From Acanthopleura granulata (Eukaryota; Mollusca; Polyplacophora; Chitonida; Chitonidae), in NCBI GenBank assembly GCA_016165875.1, contig JABBOT010000002.1:33941868-34005867 (forward strand): a stretch of 64,000 nt of DNA. Reading direction: 5' to 3'. The position numbers were made by a program, and so were the translations under genes. Below, piece after piece: positions 58,101 through 64,000 of this stretch; within the stretch, counting starts at the first letter, position 1, and every line of letters begins with the position of its first letter. Under the pieces are notes generated by a model. That model ran no database searches. It had not been told where the DNA came from and saw only the letters and a list, made by a program, of their open reading frames with translations.

Positions 58101-61100
58101 TTTCTCAATGTACACAATAAAACTGTGTAGGGTGTTTATTAAAGATTTTTAAGATGTCTTGATAAATCTTGTTTGTAGTATTTTACAGTGTTTTATTGGT
58201 AATTTAGTATGGTTTTGACAATGTGTTATTATTTCAAACTTTAGGGGAGCATCATGGGACTCAGGTATTACTGTAAGGCTCGCACACATCCCTTTGCATC
58301 ACCTAGCCCATGGTGCTGCTTGTACTAACTCTGGAATGGATATTTAAGTAAAGGGGTATGTGAAAGGTCTCCTTTATATATTTCGTGATTGACCAAATAT
58401 GCATTTTGTATTTTCTTTCAGATTGACAGTGTGGTGACATCGTGTCGATCTGCCCAGCTACTGACTACACCTTACCAGGTGCTGAGAGATCAGATTGAGG
58501 CTGAGGTGAGTTCAGGATCAAATTGAGACCAAGGTACATGTTGATTAGCAATCTCTTTTTGAGATTGTTATGAGTGTTCTTGAATATAGTTTGTGTAATA
58601 CCAACCATTTAAAAACAAATTTGAAGAAGTTTGTTGAGCACTGTTTCTGTTTCTACAGCCTGCAAATTGTTTTATGTAATTTTAGAGACAACAGAGACTT
58701 ATAGACGAATCAGAGAGGATAAGTGCAGAAATCAACAGGTAAGCCAATATCTCTAGTCTGTTTACTTTCGTTGATTCCCATATGCAACTCACAATTGAAA
58801 GTTGTCTCCCCTTGTCCTTGCAGACCTTCATGTTTCTTTTTGGGCAAGAGCATGATTATCACATCCCTTCCAGAAAACCAGGAGTTTAATTTGCACTCCT
58901 AGATTAAGGTACTCACTCCTCCAGACTCTCCATTATTTCAGGCGTGTGTTATTCGCAAACCTAGACTTTGTTTTGGGAGTGCGCTCGATTTGGGAGTGCG
59001 ATAGCACACCTCAGATATGAAGGCCTGCTTATGAATATGTGCCTGCTTTCTGTTCAGCCTTTGTTTCATTGTTTGCTTCAAGTGTTTGTTTGTTCCTGGT
59101 GTCTTACAGCGCAACTGACAATATCACAGAGCCTGTGGCAACAGAAGTGGATGAAAATACTCCCCCAGAGCATAGCCTCTGGGTGGAGAAGTATGCCCCT
59201 AGAAAGTACACGGACCTTCTCAGTGAAGAGGTGAGAACAGGGAGTGGGGCACAAATATTGTATTATCCAAGGTCTGTTGATGGTTGAGTGAAGACAGGCG
59301 TTTTGCTAGAATTCACTTGTGCGTGAACATTGCCTGTCAGGGGACTCCGGTGCAAAGTTACCTCCCCTTAGTCATACCATGTTAGTAATATTGGGTTATA
59401 ACAAAGCCGTAAAGATAAATTGTAATCATTGATCATGTTGGATTTGGGACAGGTACATGTGAAAAATATTTTTCAATGCTAAAGAGAATTTCAAGCTATG
59501 CCTATGCTTAAAGGCTTGGTTTTTTTTTTTTTTTGATTGAAGTTGACCAATGGGTTCTGCAAAAATTTGCAAAATAGGTGCCATGAGAAAAACCTAAAAA
59601 ACTTTAATCCTGCAGTTCCATGTTTTGGCCTTATATGCAGGACATTCTAAAAATTAGATACCAGCTGTTTGTCTGCTAGAAGGAATTGGGGATTATTTTG
59701 AACAATATCGACATATACGGGCAGCAAAATTTAATGCTTAAGCTGAAAGGTTTCGTGCTCAGTTGTACTCAGGGGCATCCATTGCTCCATTTGTTATCGT
59801 GCTTGTGCATTGTAATGATCCAGAAGCCTCCCACCAATGCAGTTGCTGTGAGTTTAAGTCCAGCTCATGCTGGTTTCCCCCCCCTGGCCATGTGTGGGAA
59901 TGTCAGCCAGTAACCTGTGGAGGGTTGTGTGTTTCCCCCGGCCTCTTCCCGGTTTCCTCCGACCATAATGCTGGCTGCTGTCGTATAAGTGAAATATTCT
60001 TGAGTACGTCGTAATGCACCAATCATGAAAGAAATTCAGTTGTGGTCATTTAATCAGTTGATTTGAGTTTCAAATTTCCCTTCATCAATTGTGTTAAGAA
60101 GGTCTTTGTGAGCATTGTTTTCTTCATGTATTCTTGTGGAAAAGGCTCCTCAACTTGTACTTTCTTTGTGTTGTTTTCAGCTAATCAACCGCACATTGCT
60201 ACATTGGATGAAGCTGTGGGATGTTGTAGTGTTTGGGAAAGAGCCGCCTGCAAAGAAGGAAAAGAAGAAAAATAAGGACAATTTCAAGAAGAAGAAATTC
60301 CGGATGGAAGTTTCTGATGAACTCGACAAATTTAACAGACCAGAACAGAAGGTGTGAACGTTGTCCAGTGTTGGTGCCTTCACACTTGCCCCTGTTAAAT
60401 GATACGCTGGCTGAACTGCTGGTGCTGTTCTAACGATATAATCTGCTGTAACAATAATCCACTTGTCTATGTCATTATCTGGCCAATGTGTACTTGTAAC
60501 AGTTAAAATTTCAAATGTTCACCAGTTGAAAAATTTGAAAATTTATCTGCTAAAAGTACCCATTTTTTCAAAATCGTCTGTTCCCTACTCAGTGGTATTT
60601 TTGGTCAGTGAAAAGTGTAGTCTCAGCAACGACATTGTGTTTGTATTATTTAGTGTCAGTGCTTAGTAAGATGATTAAGGAAAGAACATTTCTATGTTCC
60701 CCTTGGGTTACTGTGTTGAATGGTCCCCCATGGCTGTAGAAGACAATTCTAGCTCCTCATAGCCAGGGATGCAGGGTACAACGTGGTGGAGAGTGTTACT
60801 TAGTGATAAGTGTGTCTCTTCACCTTTCAGGTTGCTCTGTTGAGTGGTCCTCCAGGGTTAGGGAAGACAACTCTAGCTCATGTCATAGCCAGCCATGCAG
60901 GGTACAATGTGGTGGAGATGAATGCCAGGTGAGATGGCACACAGTGTAAAATGCTGATGTGCATTTGTGAGCTTAAGGTCTAGGTGACTTCGAATTTGTC
61001 ATAAAGGTGTCCCTTTGTAGCAGGAATGATTTGTTTCCATCTCAGTAAAACACCATGTGGAAGACACCATAAATGGGACCAGACTTTTTGCAGAATTCTG

Positions 61101-63606
61101 TGCTTAAAATGAACAGTCTTTATGCTGCCCCCTATATGATAACTGCCAAGCTAGGACACTGTGGCCTTGCGTTATGATAAAGAAAAAAAACGTAATAAAT
61201 GTCATCTCATGCTGATCTAATTGATGTGTGCAGATTTTATTCTGTATATTGAAGAAAAAGATGCAGACTTTGTCAGAATCAGCAAATTGTAAATTGGTCA
61301 GCATGTTGGAAAATAATTTTTTCGTGTTGAAGTTTTGCCATGTTTGAAGCATATTTGTAACAGGTTCTGTTCACATGCAATTCACTTTCAGTGATGACAG
61401 AAGTGTAGAAACCTTCCTGACAAAGATTGAGGCTGCCACCCAGATGAAGTCAGTCTTGACCTCTGACCCCAGGCCAAATTGTTTAATAATTGACGAGATT
61501 GATGGTGCCCCTCAGGTATCTCAGATTTTCACAGCCAGAACATAACTGGATTTCAAAGTTAATAATATCTTTTGTCTCAAGGTTACAAACCAGTTCATAT
61601 GTAAGGGCCAATACTTCATGTCTTTTTGGCAAACTTCTGCTGGTCTTGTAGAGACTGCCAGGTCTGGGGAAGTGTAAATTTAATGAAAAATCAGTGGTTG
61701 GGTACATCTGATCTAGGCTGATGATTTATCCATTAGTTGAAATGGCGGTTCTCCCTTATAAGGGAGGTTATATAAAGTTGTCATAACTATAAACCTTGGT
61801 GGTTGGTGGTTATGGTTTGTGGTTATGGTACTGAGTGGTTGAGGTACATCACGTAGCCAAAGTTTGAGTTCCTTGTCAATTTGAAGCGAAGTAAAGGATC
61901 AAGTTAGTTTTCAATCTCTTGTCTAGTACGTTACTCTTGGCATCGGTATAGTTTGAAATAGTGGCTGTTCTATTTCAAATTATAATTGTTGTATTTATGT
62001 TTTGTTGCAGGCAGCAATCAATGTATTGATTTCTATACTCAAGCGACCAGAGGGAAACTCCAAGAAGAAAGAGAAGAGTGTATTGCTACGTCCTGTCATC
62101 TGTATCTGTAATGACCTGTAAGTCAAATTGATATAATATCTATATTTAAGCAAGTTTCTTTCTGATAAGAAAGGTGGAAGAATTTGGAATTTTTCAAATA
62201 ACATTCTTTGATGAACTAAAATGCAATGGAAGTCCAATGACACGTTTGAACTGTGTATTTTAAACTTTGTGGAACATAGGTTAACTGTTTAACATCATAA
62301 ACTTTGGAGTGTGTGTTTAAATTCAACATATAGGGAGAATGAAAGGATAATGTCATAAATATTGTGGAATTTCGCAGTTTGTATGGACTTACAGCTAGGT
62401 AATTCAAAAAGAAATCATTTTTTTCCTATGTAAACCTACCATTAAGGGCCAGTTTCATAAGTGAGATAATTCTTGAGTTTATGCTGCATTATACCTGTAT
62501 AGTCCATCTGTATTATCAGTGTATGTGTCCACCTGTAGGTATGTACCTGCCCTGCGTCAGCTGAGACAGATGGCCCTGGTCATGACCTTCCCCCCTACAG
62601 AGCCCTCCAAGCTCACCACCAGGCTGTATGAGGTCAGAACACTGTTTGGCTACTCTCTCTTGCCTATTATTTTCTGGTCTTGCAGTCATAGCAACTTGTT
62701 AGAATTCTATATAAATCCATCTGAAAGAACATTTGAGAAAGTAAATAAAAATAAAAATATGTATGTATATATGGAAGATTTGGTCAGTGTTTAATTTTTA
62801 AGAAGATTTGGTCAATGTTTAATTTTTAATGTTCTTGTTTAAATCTCTGATGTTTTACTAGAGTTTTTTCTCTGGTAAAAATGTATATCGAAATCTCAGT
62901 CTCATTATCAGAAGATTATGTATTCATAGTACAAACTTGTATTGCAAGATTTACATGTACAGATCTACATAGCAATTGTCAGTCATCAAATTAACTAACT
63001 TATTGAAATCTTGATGAGTGGAGTGATGGTAAATTTGTAATGTAACAATGCTATCTGTGAACGGACTTGTGGTTTATATGCGTGAATTATCTTTTTCAAA
63101 GATATGCAGTTACTGATAGGTGAAATCTGGTTGAGCTCTGCCCATAGTGTATTTCGTGTTGATGGCAGGTGATGAAGTCGGAGTGTATGAAAACTGACAC
63201 AAACACACTGTTGGCACTGTGTGAGAAGACAGACAATGACATCCGCTCCTGTCTGAACACATTACAGGTGACTATCTCTTCATCATGCCTCTGTGCACAG
63301 TCTAGTGGTCTAATCTGAAAATCCAGTAACATTCTAATGATATGTATACTGTAAAACTTGTGAGTAGACAATGTGTTATGTGAGAAATTGCAATTGATTT
63401 GGAGTGAATATGGAGATCAGTGTTTTCATTCCTGTGATGAATGTGACTTGATTCCACAGAAAGCACTATTTGTTTCAGTTTCTAAGGAATCGACACAAAG
63501 AGATCAGTTTGAAAATAATTCAGCTGATGACAGTGGGTCAGAAAGATGTACAGAAGTCATTGTTTTCTGTTTGGCATGAGATCTTTACTATTCCCAAACC
63601 AAAAAG
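46120..63606 (+). CDS. CHTF18: CHTF18, CTF18-RFC clamp loader large subunit (gene span, 3' partial)
   Basis: CTF18 replaces RFC1 in an alternative clamp loader (with RFC2-5, and CTF8/DCC1 at its C-terminus) that loads PCNA and supports leading-strand synthesis, cohesion and the replication checkpoint in the nucleus. Fourteen exons give residues 1-572: acidic N-terminus, RFC-like box around [15 protein letters not shown] (282-296), Walker [10 protein letters not shown] (362-370, Lys368), Walker [10 protein letters not shown] (420-428, Asp423-Glu424), sensor 1 ICND (462-465, Asn464) and a lid segment ending [12 protein letters not shown]. All phases agree. Vertebrate CHTF18 is roughly 970 residues, so about 40 percent remains beyond the window. 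Introns 2-13 are short (0.18-0.95 kb) and non-coding, holding SINEs at 57693-57822 and 59790-60034, a dispersed repeat at 58858-59016 and an exon-derived pseudo-exon at 60707-60793. Confidence 0.93.
48655..48760 (+). repeat. SINE, 3' half
   Basis: Contains gatcgtgggtttctcc, agctctgcccaatttcctcc, caagtgaaatatacttgagt and aaacaccaatcaaataatta, in the order of the SINE tail. The segment with ataatgctggc is mostly deleted. Confidence 0.65.
48921..49360. repeat. Fold-back (inverted repeat) element
   Basis: The arm at about 48921-48996 contains ttttttaagcagg (48960-48972); its reverse complement cctgcttaaaaaa occurs at 49321-49333 within a matching arm at about 49290-49360. The spacer repeats gctgattatct and holds a second small inverted pair (cttgggc/gctccaag region). 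This suggests a non-autonomous fold-back or MITE. Arms are A/T-rich, which inflates the match. Confidence 0.5.
50289..50356 (-). repeat. SINE tail fragment, reverse orientation
   Basis: The plus strand reads actcaagaatatttcactta, then acgacgacggccagcattat, the reverse complement of the SINE tail segment with little decay. Confidence 0.7.
51255..51903. repeat. Long inverted repeat with ~250-bp arms
   Basis: The left arm (about 51255-51522) and the reverse complement of the right arm (about 51655-51903) share aatttgcattagaaatga, the pattern agacctg(c/t), gcaatgc-tgactt, cctaa-atg, ctggaaac and tttagcct in the same order, with many mismatches. Both arms conceptually translate to a common ICIRND stretch, but that only reflects the shared DNA. 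The spacer is about 130 bp. Either a decayed fold-back element or two opposed insertions of one repeat. Confidence 0.75.
52649..52692 (+). repeat. Perfect 22-bp tandem duplication
   Basis: Two adjacent exact copies of a 22-bp unit beginning gatttgatatatatgtaacc, so probably recent or polymorphic. Confidence 0.9.
52859..52945 (-). CDS. Possible 28-residue open frame with hydrophobic N-terminus (doubtful)
   Basis: On the minus strand, ATG opens a frame starting [17 protein letters not shown] and ending PDMVTN before TGA. It lies about 100 bp downstream of a TATAAAAG on the same strand (within 53043-53050), with a second TATAAAAG-containing copy about 270 bp further upstream. The start looks like a short signal peptide. 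It is too short for any homology argument and may be chance. It lies inside CHTF18 intron 1, in antisense orientation. Confidence 0.15.
   Translation of the reverse strand: MAYVCIVLPAFCLASRANLSPIPDMVTN
53028..53350 (-). repeat. Duplicated TATA-containing motif
   Basis: A block of about 45 bp is present at 53028-53070 and 53300-53350; on the minus strand it reads gtgaggtccaNNctggg, then NctataaaagNcc, then NgccctaaNg. The two copies flank 230 bp of unique sequence. It could be a terminal repeat pair of a small element or tandem promoter units. Confidence 0.5.
54798..55009 (+). repeat. Three-copy tandem repeat, 68/73/71-bp units
   Basis: Units at 54798-54865, 54866-54938 and 54939-55009 share gctaagagccacagctgaca and cctgttttggtgtgcagaca. 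Copies 2 and 3 are nearly identical; copy 1 has a 5-bp deletion and several changes, so expansion is recent. Confidence 0.9.
55594..55871 (+). repeat. Degenerate two-copy tandem repeat
   Basis: Unit 1 (about 55594-55752) and unit 2 (about 55754-55871) share the order cagacc-taaa, cag-acagaatgag-like, gaattaccgtct/gaattactgtct and gaagaaatagac/taagaaatagac, with an insertion in unit 1. Non-coding. Confidence 0.55.
55970..56035 (+). repeat. Second type of SINE-like tail
   Basis: Reads ccacgatatggctgagatat, then tgtggctttaagccataat, then an ATTC-rich tail. It resembles tails of molluscan SINEs of the form tagctggaatattgct ... ggcgtaaaac with CATT/CACT repeats (from memory), and differs from the other copies here. 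Confidence 0.45.
56505..56759 (+). CDS. CHTF18: CHTF18 exon 2
   Basis: The acceptor ttattatag enters in phase 1 and the donor gtaaga leaves phase 1. It encodes residues 20-104, low-complexity and charged, with [24 protein letters not shown] and the basic cluster [11 protein letters not shown], a likely nuclear localisation signal, then an acidic end ([13 protein letters not shown]). Confidence 0.88.
57223..57426 (+). CDS. CHTF18: CHTF18 exon 3
   Basis: Enters phase 1 after gatttgtag and leaves phase 1 at gtaagt. It encodes residues 105-172 with [16 protein letters not shown] (basic, NLS-like), [20 protein letters not shown] and [12 protein letters not shown]. The next possible AG two bases downstream would break the frame. 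Confidence 0.88.
57693..57822 (+). repeat. Decayed SINE in CHTF18 intron 3
   Basis: Shows caacctatggatgg, cgggtttcccc, ttttcctcccatcacaatac, tggctgccatctcaggtatt and cttgaatacggcgcaaaaca, then tgatcaaataaata, in SINE order; the head is missing. Confidence 0.65.
57854..57975 (+). CDS. CHTF18: CHTF18 exon 4
   Basis: Enters phase 1 after ttgtttcag and leaves phase 0 at the weak donor gtcagc. It encodes residues 173-213: [20 protein letters not shown], then [17 protein letters not shown]. The R-V-Y motif corresponds to the conserved segment ahead of the AAA region in animal CHTF18. Without the donor the frame stops within 40 bp. Confidence 0.85.
58422..58505 (+). CDS. CHTF18: CHTF18 exon 5
   Basis: Phase 0 in and out (acceptor ttctttcag, donor gtgagt). 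It encodes 28 residues, [20 protein letters not shown] and LRDQIEAE, starting the helical segment before the RFC box. Confidence 0.85.
58686..58738 (+). CDS. CHTF18: CHTF18 exon 6
   Basis: A 53-nt exon, phase 0 in and phase 2 out (acceptor aattttag, donor gtaagc). It encodes [17 protein letters not shown], a charged helix. Vertebrate CHTF18 has a comparable Arg/Glu-rich helix here. Confidence 0.85.
58858..59016 (+). repeat. Second copy of the dispersed ~145-bp repeat
   Basis: Lies wholly within intron 6 and aligns with the reverse complement of 5563-5705. It contains ccagactctccattatttca followed by ggcgtgtgttattcgcaaac. See the paired entry for the other copy. Confidence 0.65.
59110..59230 (+). 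CDS. CHTF18: CHTF18 exon 7 (RFC-like box)
   Basis: Phase 2 in (acceptor tcttacag), phase 0 out (donor gtgaga). After an acidic lead it encodes [18 protein letters not shown] (residues 282-299), the conserved entry motif of RFC/CTF18 large subunits that packs beside the nucleotide site. Confidence 0.93.
59790..60034 (+). repeat. Most complete SINE copy in the window
   Basis: Includes a tRNA-like part (cctcccaccaatgcagttgc, tgtgagtttaagtccagctc as a decayed box B), then catgctggtttcc, the core gtttcctccgaccataatgc, tggctgctgtcgtataagtg, aaatattcttgagtacgtcg and a caccaatcatg end. It lies in CHTF18 intron 7. The head start near 59790 is uncertain. Confidence 0.8.
60181..60351 (+). CDS. CHTF18: CHTF18 exon 8
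   Basis: Phase 0 in and out (acceptor gttttcag, donor gtgtga). It encodes [20 protein letters not shown] (residues 300-319), a CTF18 signature segment, then a Lys-rich stretch ([17 protein letters not shown]) and FNRPEQK, the lead-in to Walker A. Confidence 0.92.
60707..60793 (+). pseudogene. Decayed duplicate of CHTF18 exon 9 in intron 8
   Basis: About 87 bp aligning with the start of the Walker A exon at 60831: both contain the frames of ctgttgagtggtcc, agaagacaa(c/t)tctagctc and gcagggtacaa(c/t)gtggtggag. The copy reads GPPWL, then a stop at the position of the P-loop Gly/Lys region, has lost the acceptor AG and carries small indels. It is a local duplication that can no longer serve as an exon. 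Confidence 0.85.
60831..60928 (+). CDS. CHTF18: CHTF18 exon 9 (Walker A)
   Basis: Phase 0 in (acceptor cacctttcag), phase 2 out (donor gtgaga). It encodes [20 protein letters not shown] and [12 protein letters not shown]: an intact P-loop with Lys368 and Thr369 for ATP and Mg binding, followed by the conserved H-A-G-Y-x-V-x-E-x-N-A-S stretch. Confidence 0.96.
61392..61515 (+). CDS. CHTF18: CHTF18 exon 10 (Walker B)
   Basis: Phase 2 in (acceptor actttcag), phase 0 out (donor gtatct). It encodes [20 protein letters not shown] and continues to [14 protein letters not shown], with Asp423-Glu424 as the catalytic Walker B pair. No key residue is lost. Confidence 0.95.
62011..62117 (+). CDS. CHTF18: CHTF18 exon 11 (sensor 1)
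   Basis: Phase 0 in (acceptor ttgttgcag), phase 2 out (donor gtaagt). It encodes [20 protein letters not shown] and then [11 protein letters not shown], with sensor-1 Asn464. In CTF18 the segment between Walker B and sensor 1 is a variable loop, as here. Confidence 0.94.
62539..62632 (+). CDS. CHTF18: CHTF18 exon 12
   Basis: Phase 2 in (acceptor cacctgtag), phase 0 out (weak donor gtcaga). It encodes [20 protein letters not shown] and [11 protein letters not shown]. The ALRQLRQ stretch is the CTF18 counterpart of the RFC SRC/arginine-finger region. Confidence 0.93.
63169..63267 (+). CDS. CHTF18: CHTF18 exon 13
   Basis: Phase 0 in (acceptor gatggcag) and out (donor gtgact). It encodes [20 protein letters not shown] and [13 protein letters not shown]. 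The [11 protein letters not shown] motif is the sensor-2/lid helix typical of RFC-family large subunits. Confidence 0.94.
63479..63606 (+). CDS. CHTF18: CHTF18 exon 14 (last in window)
   Basis: Phase 0 in (acceptor tttgtttcag), phase 2 out (donor gtgaga). It encodes [20 protein letters not shown] and [20 protein letters not shown], ending P-K. The QKD-x-x-K-S-L-F-S-V-W segment is a CTF18 family signature. An AG at 63459 upstream gives a wrong frame. The following exon lies beyond the window. Confidence 0.93.
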
Positions 63607-63916
63607 GTGAGACCTTTGATCTGAGTTTAACCTTGGAAGTCTCTTGTGAAAAAATGTTGCTTTAAACATGACGTGTATTGTTAGTGTACTAATTATATCA
63701 TATTGAAATGTTGGAATGAATGCTTTGCAATGTGCACAGCTGATTTTTTTTATATGTGTAGAAAATTTTATGACACTTTTATATAAATTTTCAACAGATG
63801 AACTGAAGATAACAAAACAACTCATTTGTTAGTGTGCCTTTATACAAACCTGGTTATGTATATGAAAATAATGTGAAGTTTGACTGAATTATGGTTTGAT
63901 GGGTTATCTTCATTGG

Positions 63917-64000
63917 CCGAGGAGGTTAGCGCGATAGTGCAGTGCATTGACCTTGGCACCCTCACCAGCCACAGTCAAACCCAGCCAGCAACCTGTGGAT
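63917..64000 (+). repeat. SINE head, cut by the window end
   Basis: Starts ggccgaggaggttagcgcga with a box-A-like ggttagcgcgatagtgcag, then ccctcaccagccacagtcaa and gccagcaacctgtggat, matching the 5' part of the same SINE family. It lies in the CHTF18 intron after exon 14. Confidence 0.75.

Overview
The window is animal nuclear DNA, AT-rich with long introns and GT-AG splice sites, most likely from a mollusc. The mollusc call is inference. It rests on a dispersed tRNA-derived SINE whose tail (ending like gaaatattcttgag ... caccaatcaaataa) I know from molluscan genomes, and on a neuregulin gene with vertebrate-like domain architecture. I see no bacterial, viral, CRISPR, rRNA or canonical tRNA features. 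Most of the long open frames are chance frames in introns or repeats.

Two protein-coding genes can be reconstructed, both on the + strand. Gene 1 (26544-40704, 5' end not found) is a membrane neuregulin: an I-set Ig domain over two exons, a 15-nt micro-exon linker, an EGF domain split between its fourth and fifth cysteines, a transmembrane exon, a basic juxtamembrane exon and a 337-residue acidic, Ser-rich cytoplasmic tail. Joined at the predicted splice sites, the frame closes exactly over 579 residues. A second candidate exon for the last part of the EGF domain lies at 35604-35683, in the same intron position and with the same phases as the constitutive exon at 36695-36765. This resembles the alpha/beta choice of vertebrate neuregulins and is the most interesting observation here. 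The far C-terminus also resembles the vertebrate NRG1 C-terminus.

Gene 2 (46120 to beyond the window end) is CHTF18, the large subunit of the CTF18-RFC PCNA clamp loader. Fourteen exons give 572 residues, covering the acidic N-terminus, the RFC-like box, Walker A, Walker B, sensor 1 and the start of the lid/collar region. A perfect E2F-type word lies about 110 bp before its ATG. A decayed duplicate of the Walker A exon sits in the intron just upstream of the real one.

Layout: 1-26543 is non-coding as far as I can tell (upstream DNA and/or a long 5' intron of the neuregulin) with a minisatellite, a hairpin and repeat fragments; 26544-40704 is the neuregulin; 40705 to about 43250 is its likely 3' UTR; about 43250-46119 is intergenic plus the CHTF18 promoter; 46178-56504 is a repeat-rich 10.3-kb first intron of CHTF18, with a long inverted repeat, a fold-back element, duplicated TATA-like motifs and tandem repeats; 56505-63606 is the compact exon cluster of CHTF18. 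The two genes are not functionally related: one makes an ErbB-type ligand, the other a replication factor.
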